Assembly: GCA_963650385.1 (NCBI GenBank) | Contig: CAVJLL010000019.1 | Span: 1 to 40,561, forward strand | Source: CAG-791 sp963650385 | Lineage (GTDB): Bacteria; Bacillota; Clostridia; Lachnospirales; Lachnospiraceae | Length of the DNA stretch: 40,561 nt | Reading direction: 5' to 3' | Part shown: piece by piece, positions 16,990 through 24,688 of the stretch | Layout: every line of letters starts with the position of its first letter | Numbering within the stretch: the stretch's first letter is position 1 | Translations under genes and position numbers: made by a program | Notes under the pieces: generated by a model | Database searches by the model: none | What the model saw: only the letters and a program-made list of their open reading frames with translations | Told to the model about the DNA's origin: nothing

Positions 16990-17862
16990 TCAGCCAAGTC
17001 CCTCTGCAACCTCTACCAGGTACTTGCCGTAATTTGTCTTCATCAGCGGCTCTGCCAGCTTCAGGAGCTGCTCCCTGTCGATGAAGCCGCGCTTGTATGC
17101 GATTTCCTCAATGCAGGAAACATACAGTCCCTGCCGCTTCTGGAAGGTTGCAACGAAATTCGCTGCATCCAGAAGGGAATCATGGCTTCCCGTATCCAGC
17201 CACGCAAATCCGCGTCCGAGCTTCTCCACGTAGAGATTGCCCTTTTCAAGATAAGCATTGTTGATGCTGGTAATCTCGATTTCTCCGCGGGCGGACGGCT
17301 TTACATTCCGTGCGATCTCCACAACATCGTTGTCATAGAAATACAGTCCCGGTACTGCGTAATTGGACTTCGGCTTAGCCGGCTTCTCCTCGATGGAGAT
17401 TGCCTTGCCGTCATCGTCAAATTCCACCACACCGTAGGCGGTAGGATCCTTGACGTAATAACCGAAAATGGTCGCTCCGCTTTCCCTTTCCGCTGCGCTC
17501 TTCAGCACCCTTGAAAAGCTCTGTCCGTAGAAAATATTGTCGCCCAGAACCAGTGCACACGCGTCGTTTCCTATGAACTGCGCACCGATGATAAAGGCCT
17601 CTGCAAGGCCGTTGGGATGCTCCTGCACCGCATAGGAAATGTTCATTCCCAGTTGTGCTCCGTCTCCCAGAAGGTCCTCGAATACCGGAAGATCCCGGGG
17701 CGTGGAAATGATCAGCACATCCCGGATTCCCGCCAACATCAGCGTGGACAGCGGATAATAAATCATCGGCTTGTCATAGACCGGCATGATCTGCTTGGAA
17801 ATTGCCTTCGTCAATGGATACAGTCTGGTGCCGGAGCCTCCGGCAAGAATAATTCCCTTCAT
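16990..17862 (-). CDS. rmlA: Glucose-1-phosphate thymidylyltransferase
   Basis: This 290-residue enzyme makes dTDP-glucose from dTTP and glucose 1-phosphate, the first and usually feedback-controlled step of dTDP-rhamnose synthesis. The nucleotide-binding motif LAGGSGTRLYPLT is at the N terminus. GLAEAFIIG, LVLGDNIFYG, IEEKPAKPKSNYAVPGLYFY and GFAWLDTGSHDSLLDA follow, all typical of RmlA. Length matches the family. It lies between rmlB and rmlC with short gaps, and the phosphoglucomutase further along the cluster would supply its substrate. Confidence 0.96.
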   Translation of the reverse strand: MKGIILAGGSGTRLYPLTKAISKQIMPVYDKPMIYYPLSTLMLAGIRDVLIISTPRDLPVFEDLLGDGAQLGMNISYAVQEHPNGLAEAFIIGAQFIGNDACALVLGDNIFYGQSFSRVLKSAAERESGATIFGYYVKDPTAYGVVEFDDDGKAISIEEKPAKPKSNYAVPGLYFYDNDVVEIARNVKPSARGEIEITSINNAYLEKGNLYVEKLGRGFAWLDTGSHDSLLDAANFVATFQKRQGLYVSCIEEIAYKRGFIDREQLLKLAEPLMKTNYGKYLVEVAEGLG

Positions 17863-17920
17863 TATCGTTCTCCGTTCATCGGCTGCGCCGCCTCTGCCGG
17901 CCGCAGCCCTTCAGCTGTCC

Positions 17921-19036
17921 TTATGCGTTCAGGACCTTCTTGTCGCCGTACATGTTCTCGTAGTACTGCTGATAGTTCCCGCTGGTGATGTGCTCCATCC
18001 AGTCCATATGGTCAAAATACCAGGTGATCGTCTTGCGGATGCCTTCCTTAAACATGGTCTCCGGCTCCCAGCCAAGCTCTCCGTGGATCTTGTCCGGTGC
18101 GATCGCATAGCGGCGGTCATGTCCCTTCCGGTCCTCTACGTACTCGATCAGATTCTCACTGACCTTTTCCTTTCTGGGATCGGCGTCATCCAGCTCCTCA
18201 CGCAGAACCTCCAGGATCGTCTTTACAATCTCAATGTTCTGCTTCTCATTGTGGCCGCCGACGTTGTAGGTCTCAAAGAGTCTGCCCTTCTCCTGTACCA
18301 GATCAATTGCCTTGCAGTGATCCTCTACGTACAGCCAGTCACGGACATTCTTGCCGTCTCCGTAAACCGGGAGCCGCTTGCCGGACAGTGCGTTGTTGAT
18401 CATCAGCGGGATCAGCTTCTCCGGGAACTGGTACGGGCCGTAATTGTTCGAGCAGTTGGTAATGTTGGCCGGGAAATGATACGTATCCATGTAGGCCTTC
18501 ACCAGCATGTCCGAGGATGCCTTGGAGGCACTGTACGGGCTGTGCGGCGAATAGGGCGTTGTTTCATAGAAATACGCATCCGGATCCTCCGGAAGAGAGC
18601 CGTATACCTCATCCGTGGATACATGGAGGAACTTCTTCCCCTCCTTGTAATTGCCGAGCGGATCCGGTCCCTCTGCCAACTCCCAGGCTTCCTTTGCGCA
18701 GTTCAGCATGTTCGCCGTGCCCATGACATTGGTCTGAACGAACAGCTCCGGCTCCTTGATCGAACGGTCCACGTGAGACTCTGCCGCGAAATGGATGACG
18801 CGGTCGATGTCATTTTCGCGGAAAATCTTGCGGATTGCCTCCTTATCGCAGATATCTGCCTTCACAAAGGTGTAATTCGGCAGATTCTCCACATCCTTCA
18901 GATTCTCCAGGTTTCCGGCATAGGTCAGCTTATCCACGTTGATGATGCGGATCTCCTGACCGTACTTGTTCAGCATGTAATGAACAAAATTCGAACCGAT
19001 AAAGCCGGCACCGCCTGTAACCAGAAATGTCTTCAT
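17921..19036 (-). CDS. rmlB: dTDP-glucose 4,6-dehydratase
   Basis: This 371-residue extended short-chain dehydrogenase converts dTDP-glucose to dTDP-4-keto-6-deoxy-glucose. The NAD-binding motif is VTGGAGFIGSNF at the N terminus. HFAAESHVDRS, HVSTDEVYGSL with the catalytic Asp/Glu neighbours, and YSASKASSD with the YxxxK pair follow. NYGPYQFPEKLIP and GDGKNVRDWLYVEDH are family signatures. It is a little longer than the common 330-350 residues, within an extended C-terminal half. It is the first gene of the polysaccharide operon, with a candidate promoter in the 84 bases before it. Confidence 0.96.
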   Translation of the reverse strand: MKTFLVTGGAGFIGSNFVHYMLNKYGQEIRIINVDKLTYAGNLENLKDVENLPNYTFVKADICDKEAIRKIFRENDIDRVIHFAAESHVDRSIKEPELFVQTNVMGTANMLNCAKEAWELAEGPDPLGNYKEGKKFLHVSTDEVYGSLPEDPDAYFYETTPYSPHSPYSASKASSDMLVKAYMDTYHFPANITNCSNNYGPYQFPEKLIPLMINNALSGKRLPVYGDGKNVRDWLYVEDHCKAIDLVQEKGRLFETYNVGGHNEKQNIEIVKTILEVLREELDDADPRKEKVSENLIEYVEDRKGHDRRYAIAPDKIHGELGWEPETMFKEGIRKTITWYFDHMDWMEHITSGNYQQYYENMYGDKKVLNA

Positions 19037-19102
19037 GTATCATTCCCTCTCACAAAGTAAATATTTTTTCCGAATACCAATAAACAGCATAAGACAGATT
19101 AG

Positions 19103-19111
19103 AGTATACCA
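19103..19111 (-). promoter_or_regulatory. Candidate extended -10 box for the rml/polysaccharide operon
   Basis: The minus strand reads TGGTATACT about 67 bases before the rmlB start and just after the lysozyme stop. TG-N-TATACT fits an extended -10 promoter, and no good -35 box is seen. The 11-base string TAGAGTATACC (plus strand) at 19100-19110 recurs exactly at 21913-21923, next to the lysozyme start. No hairpin terminator was seen between the lysozyme gene and rmlB. Confidence 0.4.
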
Positions 19112-19120
19112 TACTTTTTC

Positions 19121-21907
19121 CTAATACGAGCGATAGCTGATGTCCAGGTCCACATCCCCGCTGATGCCGTTCACTCTTCCTGTCGAGCTGTACTGCCAGA
19201 TGTCGTACCGGGAGCTTGAATAGGTGGGTGCTTCCGCATACTGCGCCAGCCAGATGTGATAGCTTGTCAGCGCGCTCACATTGATTTTCTCGGTGAACCA
19301 GTTGGTGTTGGCATAGACGCCCACCGAAAACCCGGCATTCTGAACCGTCCGGCAGAATGCTGCAACGTTGGCCGTCCGCTGGCTGACACTGATCGCATCT
19401 CCCCGCCCTCCGGAGCTTTCCACATCCAGGAAGATCGGCATGGAAATGCCGTAGCTCTTTGCCATCTGCACCGCCATAGAGGCCTCCTCCACCGCTTCCG
19501 CCTCATTGACTGCCTGCGAGAAGAAATACATTCCCACCTTTAGTCCGGCATTGCGGGCTCCTGTCACGTTCGTCCCGACCATCGAATCCTTAACCAATGT
19601 TCCCGTCGAGGAGCCGCGGTAGCCGCAGCGGACAATGGCAAAGGAAATGCCGGAGGACGCCACCTCGCTCCAGCTGATCGAGCCGTTCCACATGGACACA
19701 TCAATGCCGGTATTGGTGCTGCCGGTATCCAGGATTCCCTCGCTGCTGAAGACATAGGACACGCCCTGAATAATCTGTGACCCGGTCACATAATTCCCGT
19801 TTTTGTCGTAATAGTAGGTCAGTCCGTTGATGTGCTGCCAGCCGGTATACCGGTATTTTTTCTCAGCAACCTTTTTCCGGTAAAACGTATCATAACGGCT
19901 GTAATCTCCGGCCGTTGCCGCGCGGTAGCTGTCACCGTCCCGGACATACAAAGGATTCCCGCTGCTGTCCTTCAGTGCCGAACTGTCATCGGTTTTTTCG
20001 GTCACCGTCACCGACACCTTCCGGGTGACCTCCGTATAATCCTTCAGGGATACCGTGATCGTACAGCTTCCTGCCTTCACGCCCTGCACCGTTCCGCCGT
20101 CGGATACCGTCGCGATCTCGGAATCCGAGGAGGAAAAGGTAATGGTGGTATCGCCCGCATGGGAGGCCGATGCCTTGATGCTCTGCGTCTTGCCCTCTGC
20201 CAGATGGATTTCTGCAGGATCCACGGAAAGTGTCGGTGTCTCCGATTCCGACGGCTCCTGTCCGGATGTTTCCGATGATTCCTGTGCATCCTTTGTTTCC
20301 GATGAACCAGAGCTAGCCTCCGAAGAACCCTCTGCCGCTTCCGAGGAATCTTCTGTCGCTTCTGAAGATCCTTCCGCCGCTTCCGAAGACGTTCCGGAAG
20401 ACGCACCCTCCGTCTGCGTTTCTCCGGTTTCGGCAGTCTCCTCCTTCTCCGCCAGCATCACGCCGGCAAGCATGCGGAAATCCCCGGCGGTCAGAAGACT
20501 GGCCTCCGCATACGGATCCGGTACGTCGTCTTTTTTCACCTCTTCATAGGTTTCTCCGCTGCTCTCTCCTTCAATTTCCGTTTTGCCGGACTCTACCCAC
20601 TCAACGGTATCCTTGATCTTGCTCTCCACCGGAGTGTCATTGTGTGCCGTATCTTCCTTGGCTGCGTTTACCTCTGAGGCACTCTTAACCTCGTCGGACA
20701 CATCCACAACCTCATAGGCAATGTGATCGGTTACATCCGCCGACTGCACCTCCTCCGAAATCCGGTACCTGGAATAGGCAATGTAATCCGGATCCTCGGT
20801 GTAATCCTCCTGCGACTTCAGCGTCTGCAGATCGATCAGCTGACACAGGGAAACCTCATATTTGCCGTTGGACAGTCCCGTCAGATAAATAATGCCGTCC
20901 TCATCCGTATCCGTCTGCTCGGAGGTTTTCCCGTCCGGTCCCTTTACCTTTACGACAAACGGCACGCCGCCGATCAGGGATTTCTCCTTTTTGCGGCGGA
21001 TCTTGATCTTAAGGTCGCTCTGGATCGTGGAAAGCGCAAAATCCACCTCCACCGATCCTTCCTCCGCAAGGAGCTCTTCCTCCGCCTGAGCTTCCTTCCG
21101 CGCCGCCTCTTCTTCTCTTGCCTTCTCTTCCTCTGCCTGAAGCCGCAGCGATGCAATCTCTGTCATGACATCGGTTTGAAGCGGTATGCTGGCCTCATAG
21201 GAAGCCCCCGCCTGTGCCAGAAGCACTCTTTGCTCCTGCAGCTTCCGGTTCTGTGCATGCGACACGCCGCTGCCGATCAGCACTGCCGCAATGGCTGCTG
21301 CAAGGCCGGCTGCTGCCGCCCACATCCAAACGTCCCGATAACGGGCGTCCCCGCTCTGACTACTCCGATTCTGCGCGCTTCCCTGCAGGAAGCTCCCATG
21401 CAAGATGCTCCCATGTAAGAGGTTCCCATCCCGGACACTCTCCTGCCGTCCCGGAAGATCCTCCGGTTCCGGCTCCGCCTCCTCCTGCACATCCGGATCA
21501 CCAAATTCTGCAGCAGCGTCTTCCCGCTCCTGCCCGTACCAGTCCTCCGGTTCCTCATCCAGATCATCATCCCATGCACTCGGGTGGAGTCGTGGATAAT
21601 CGTATTCCTTATTCTCCCAGTCCGCGCCCTCATAATCATCTTCGGAAACGCAGACCTCCTCCGAAACGCATTCAGAGACACCTGCCGATGCATCACGGAT
21701 ATCGTCCGCCTCTTCCTCCGCTTCTTCCTCCTCCGAAAGCCGCGGAAGAGTCGTCGTTTCCGAAAATCCCTCCTCCCAGTCAGAGAGCTCCGGCATCGCT
21801 GTCGTCTCATCCAGCCATCCCGAAACATCCGGAATTCCCCCCGTAGCATCCAGCCATTCCTGCTGATATTCTGTCTGTAACTGACCTTGTTTTCTTGTTT
21901 TCTCCAT
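19121..21907 (-). CDS. Membrane-anchored GH25 lysozyme with Ig-like and wall-binding-like repeats
   Basis: This protein has 928 residues. An acidic cytoplasmic region (1-192) is followed by one membrane helix (about 193-213) and a Glu/Ala-rich coiled coil (219-282). Next come a SpaA-like beta domain (285-360) and a Ser/Glu-rich linker with repeats (490-558). A bacterial Ig-like domain (559-637), a Tyr/Gly wall-binding-like repeat region (652-728, GWQHINGLTYYYDKNG) and the GH25 domain (731-928) complete it. GH25 features are GIDVSMWNG, FAIVRCGYR, YFFSQA, catalytic FLDVES (Asp828, Glu830) and WQYSSTG. It should cleave peptidoglycan at the cell surface. The ATG at 21907 is chosen although no ribosome site is visible. 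A longer frame to 22054 runs into a repeat element and is unlikely. Confidence 0.9.
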   Translation of the reverse strand: MEKTRKQGQLQTEYQQEWLDATGGIPDVSGWLDETTAMPELSDWEEGFSETTTLPRLSEEEEAEEEADDIRDASAGVSECVSEEVCVSEDDYEGADWENKEYDYPRLHPSAWDDDLDEEPEDWYGQEREDAAAEFGDPDVQEEAEPEPEDLPGRQESVRDGNLLHGSILHGSFLQGSAQNRSSQSGDARYRDVWMWAAAAGLAAAIAAVLIGSGVSHAQNRKLQEQRVLLAQAGASYEASIPLQTDVMTEIASLRLQAEEEKAREEEAARKEAQAEEELLAEEGSVEVDFALSTIQSDLKIKIRRKKEKSLIGGVPFVVKVKGPDGKTSEQTDTDEDGIIYLTGLSNGKYEVSLCQLIDLQTLKSQEDYTEDPDYIAYSRYRISEEVQSADVTDHIAYEVVDVSDEVKSASEVNAAKEDTAHNDTPVESKIKDTVEWVESGKTEIEGESSGETYEEVKKDDVPDPYAEASLLTAGDFRMLAGVMLAEKEETAETGETQTEGASSGTSSEAAEGSSEATEDSSEAAEGSSEASSGSSETKDAQESSETSGQEPSESETPTLSVDPAEIHLAEGKTQSIKASASHAGDTTITFSSSDSEIATVSDGGTVQGVKAGSCTITVSLKDYTEVTRKVSVTVTEKTDDSSALKDSSGNPLYVRDGDSYRAATAGDYSRYDTFYRKKVAEKKYRYTGWQHINGLTYYYDKNGNYVTGSQIIQGVSYVFSSEGILDTGSTNTGIDVSMWNGSISWSEVASSGISFAIVRCGYRGSSTGTLVKDSMVGTNVTGARNAGLKVGMYFFSQAVNEAEAVEEASMAVQMAKSYGISMPIFLDVESSGGRGDAISVSQRTANVAAFCRTVQNAGFSVGVYANTNWFTEKINVSALTSYHIWLAQYAEAPTYSSSRYDIWQYSSTGRVNGISGDVDLDISYRSY

Positions 21908-22064
21908 GAGTCTAGAGTATACCGTATGACATAGCTTTTTACAGCAAGGTACGATAAGATGATACCATTCAGAGCCAGGCAGATTTGCAGTAAGATGCGC
22001 AGCAAGCTGTGCAAGCCGCACCTGCAATCCATGCCAGCCAAACAAAAGCGGCATCTGCTTAGCA

Positions 22065-22125
22065 CCTGCCGCATTTCAACGTGAATCGGCTGCTTGCAGA
22101 CAGATTCACGATTGAAATCGGCAGG
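22065..22125. repeat. Dispersed palindromic repeat R1, full copy
   Basis: The left arm (22065-22087, CCTGCCGCATTTCAACGTG then AATC) pairs with the right arm (22103-22125, GATTCACGATTGAAATCGGC then AGG). There are only two single-base bulges, around a 15-base loop GGCTGCTTGCAGACA. Parts of it recur at 7566-7604 and 3-30. Confidence 0.8.
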
Positions 22126-22126
22126 C

Positions 22127-22153
22127 GGCCGGGGCTCAAAGAGCCCCCGGCCG
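22127..22153. repeat. GC-rich hairpin
   Basis: GGCCGGGGCTC, AAA, GAGCCCCCGGCC forms an 11-bp stem with one bulged base. It directly abuts the R1 element. It is not followed by a T-run on either strand and does not lie after any gene end, so it is not read as a terminator. Confidence 0.75.
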
Positions 22154-22218
22154 GCCGCAGCGAGGTTTTCCGCAGGAAAAGCGAGATGCAGGCTAAGCAG
22201 ATACAGCGAACGCATCTT

Positions 22219-22292
22219 CGCAAATCTATCGGGCGAGAACCCACATGAGCAAAAAGCTGCGCAGCAGCGGTTTGCGAATGGGCTCTGAATGG
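22219..22292. repeat. Dispersed repeat R3, copy 1
   Basis: The core AAAAAGCTGCGCAGCAGCGG (22251-22270), then TTTGCGAATGGGCTCTGAATGG, matches 34418-34459 (AAAAGCTGCGCAGCAGCAAT, TTGCGGACGGACTCTGAATCG). Similarity extends upstream (CGCAAATCTATCGGGCGA here, CGCATTTATCCGGCGA there). Both copies lie 40-60 bases before a plus-strand gene for a surface protein. The tail CTCTGAAT recurs at 30258-30265. Confidence 0.7.
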
Positions 22293-22329
22293 CTCACACA
22301 ACAAAAACTAAGGAGGCGCAGCCGCGCTT

Positions 22330-23793
22330 ATGGCAAATCACAGCGATCTTGAAATCCTGGATCTGGACGATCTTCTGTCCGAATCCGATTCTGAAGAAGA
22401 AACTACCAGCACCCCAGCGAAGTCCGCTTCCGGGAAGGAAAAGCCCGAAAAGACAGCACCATCCGCCTCCAAAAAGGAAGCGGACAACCAAAAAAAAGCA
22501 GAAGCCTCCCAGAAAAAGGCAGTCCATCAGGAGGAACCTGTCCCTGAAGAAAATACATCTGACGAGAGCGCAGATTCCCTGGAAATCGACTTTATCGACT
22601 TTGCTCCGACTAAGAAACCGCACCAGGAGCAGCCCGCTGAGTCAGAGCAGGACAAAGCCCCCTCAGAGGCTCCGTCCGATTCGAAGCCTTCTGCGCGCCC
22701 CCTCTCCGGAAGACCTGCGCGGACAAGTTCAAAACAGCCGGTGCAAAAGCGCCCGACCGGTCATAAACGTCCGGTCCCCAATCGTCCAAACCAGGCTTCT
22801 CATGAAGATGAAAAACAGCCCTTCCCGCTCCATCTGGCACTCCTGGCAGCCATCGTGGTGCTGGCCGTTGTCGCTGTTGTTCGCTTCCTGATATGGAACA
22901 AGGGCTCCGAGCTGAAGGTCCGCATCGGCGAGAATAAGGACAAATATATTATTGAAGTAAATGACAACATGGTCTACCTCTCCGACTCCAAGCTGGAGGG
23001 CCACGAGGACGACGGCGTCACAACGGTTCTGTGCCTTGGCAACGAGCCCTTCTCACAGGACACCTCGGAAAGCGGTCTGGCCGGGCAGATTGCATCCCTC
23101 GGGGGCTGCAATGTCATCAATGCCGCCTTCCCCGGCTCGCAGGTAACCTGTGAAAACGCCAAATACAGCACCGACAGTCTTGACAGCATGGATGATATTT
23201 TCAACCTGTTCTACGTATCCTATGCCATCTCCATCGGTGATTTCTCCTCGCTGGAGACGGTTGCGTCTGCCCACACAGAGGATTCGGCCTACCAGCAGTC
23301 GGTAGAGGCATTGAAAAATACGGATTTCAGCAAGGTCGATATCATTGCGATCATGTATGACGGCACCGATTACATCAACGGCATGGCCATGCAGAATCCG
23401 GATGTACCGGACGAGCTGACAACCTATGTCGGTTCCCTGACCAACTCCTTTAAGCTGATTCAGGACAAATACCCTTACATCCGTATCGTATTCATGTCTC
23501 CCTACTATGCAGAGTACGATGGCGTGAGCAGCCGCACCACAGACCTCGGCAACGGAACCATTGTCAATTATTTTCAATGGGCCTATGACACCTGCGGCAG
23601 CAGCAGTGTCTCCTTCCTGGACAACTACTACGGCTCTGTCAACGAGAACAATTACAAGGAGTATCTGTCGGATGACGTACACCTGAATGCCGCCGGCTGC
23701 ACCAAGGTTGCAGATCACTTTGTCTATAAGGTGATTCAGGACAATTACGCAGAATACAACGTGTCATCCATGGCTGTAGCAAACAACAGCTGA
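22330..23793 (+). CDS. Membrane-anchored SGNH/GDSL-fold protein, nucleophile motif altered
   Basis: This protein has 487 residues. Residues 1-165 are a disordered, charged and Ser/Pro/Lys-rich cytoplasmic region, followed by one membrane helix (about 166-188). The extracellular part looks like an SGNH hydrolase: VTTVLCLGNEPFSQD (230-244) takes the place of the GDS block, CNVINAAFPGSQV and IIAIMYDGTDY follow, and DDVH (448-451) fits the DxxH block near the C terminus. GNE replaces GDS, so the usual serine is missing unless Ser242 stands in for it. Such proteins often act as acyl-esterases or transferases on wall polymers. The fold call is moderate; the substrate is unknown. It is followed 10 bases later by the acetyltransferase gene. 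Confidence 0.72.
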   Translation: MANHSDLEILDLDDLLSESDSEEETTSTPAKSASGKEKPEKTAPSASKKEADNQKKAEASQKKAVHQEEPVPEENTSDESADSLEIDFIDFAPTKKPHQEQPAESEQDKAPSEAPSDSKPSARPLSGRPARTSSKQPVQKRPTGHKRPVPNRPNQASHEDEKQPFPLHLALLAAIVVLAVVAVVRFLIWNKGSELKVRIGENKDKYIIEVNDNMVYLSDSKLEGHEDDGVTTVLCLGNEPFSQDTSESGLAGQIASLGGCNVINAAFPGSQVTCENAKYSTDSLDSMDDIFNLFYVSYAISIGDFSSLETVASAHTEDSAYQQSVEALKNTDFSKVDIIAIMYDGTDYINGMAMQNPDVPDELTTYVGSLTNSFKLIQDKYPYIRIVFMSPYYAEYDGVSSRTTDLGNGTIVNYFQWAYDTCGSSSVSFLDNYYGSVNENNYKEYLSDDVHLNAAGCTKVADHFVYKVIQDNYAEYNVSSMAVANNS

Positions 23794-23803
23794 AGGGAGA
23801 ATC

Positions 23804-24628
23804 ATGCACGCAACATGTGAGCTTTCCACTGAGCGGCTCCTGCTCCGCCCCTTTTGTGATGAGGATGCCGAAGCTCTGTATCTCCTGGCCAGGGATCCGT
23901 CGGTCGGCCCTGCTGCCGGCTGGCCCGTTCACAAGGATCCGGAGGATTCCCTGCAGATCATCCGCAGCGTGCTCTCGGTCCGGGAGACCTACGCCATCGT
24001 CCGGAGGGCCGACCACGCACTCCTTGGCAGCATCAGTCTCAAGGACATACAGGATGAGAATTATCTGGATGCCGACCGGCATGCAGAGCTCGGCTACTGG
24101 CTGGGAGTCCCCTACTGGGGACACGGATACATACAGGAGGCCGGCCGGCGCATGCTGCAGCGCGGCTTCGAAGAGCTGCAGCTGGACTATATTACCTGCG
24201 GCTACTATGAAGGAAATGAGCGATCCTGCCGCGTACAGAAGGCACTCGGGTTTGTTTACGATCACAAGGCCGTCAATACGCCGGTGCCGCTCCTCCACGA
24301 TGTCCGAACGGAAATCTGGCAGGTTCTGCTCCGGTCCATGTACCTGCAGAACCAGGCTCGCCGGAAGAGCCGCATGAACTACCAGGAATCCCGCTACCGG
24401 ATCTATCGGAAGGAGCCGGACGGAACCATCTCCGCAGAAATTGAATTTCCGGAAATCACACAGGGCACCTATCGGATTACCCGCCTTTTTGTTGCCCCCA
24501 GATGGGAAGGACACGGCGTCCAGGACGATCTTCTCCTGGCCGCTCTGGCGCGAATCCGGGAGCGGAGCGGAACCGTCTCCTCCAAGGATCCCGACATCCA
24601 GCACTGGATCGACGCGCACCGGCAGTGA
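23804..24628 (+). CDS. GNAT acetyltransferase (RimJ/RimL-like) with a second C-terminal GNAT-like segment
   Basis: This protein has 274 residues. Residues 1-175 are a standard RimJ/RimL-type N-acetyltransferase: STERLLLRPFCDEDAEALY at the start, ELGYWLGVPYWGHGYIQEA (acetyl-CoA loop WGHGY), and GNERSCRVQKALGF. The rest holds ITRLFVAPRWEGHGVQDDLL (about 225-244), which again fits the RxxGxG acetyl-CoA motif, but is too short for a full domain. It follows the SGNH gene by 10 bases with GAAGGGAG as ribosome site, so the two are probably cotranscribed. The substrate is unknown. Confidence 0.82.
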   Translation: MHATCELSTERLLLRPFCDEDAEALYLLARDPSVGPAAGWPVHKDPEDSLQIIRSVLSVRETYAIVRRADHALLGSISLKDIQDENYLDADRHAELGYWLGVPYWGHGYIQEAGRRMLQRGFEELQLDYITCGYYEGNERSCRVQKALGFVYDHKAVNTPVPLLHDVRTEIWQVLLRSMYLQNQARRKSRMNYQESRYRIYRKEPDGTISAEIEFPEITQGTYRITRLFVAPRWEGHGVQDDLLLAALARIRERSGTVSSKDPDIQHWIDAHRQ

Positions 24629-24688
24629 TTTCACAAATGGACGCATAACAGACAATCTCTTGTAAAAAGAGCAACATCATTAAGAATC

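Larger units (their letters stand above)
21908..22329. other. 422-base divergent intergenic region packed with hairpins
   Basis: No gene is seen between the diverging lysozyme and SGNH genes. In order it holds an R2-like palindrome (22031-22054, ATGCCAGCC...GGCAT) and the full R1 element (22065-22125). Then come a GC-rich hairpin (22127-22153), a small hairpin TTTTCC-GCA-GGAAAA (22166-22180), and the R3 repeat (22219-22292). Just before the SGNH gene is AGGAGG (22311-22316), 13 bases from the ATG, which is a long spacing. No confident promoter was found. Confidence 0.7.

Noticed and set aside
20230..20420. Tandem DNA repeats in the lysozyme gene as a mobile element
   Set aside because: They encode the Ser/Glu linker (EAAEGSSEA units), stay in frame and are a normal low-complexity linker.
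21908..22054. Longer N terminus for the GH25 lysozyme
   Set aside because: The extra 49 codons run into the R2-like palindrome and have no plausible ribosome site or domain sense, while the protein from 21907 begins with a typical charged cytoplasmic tail.
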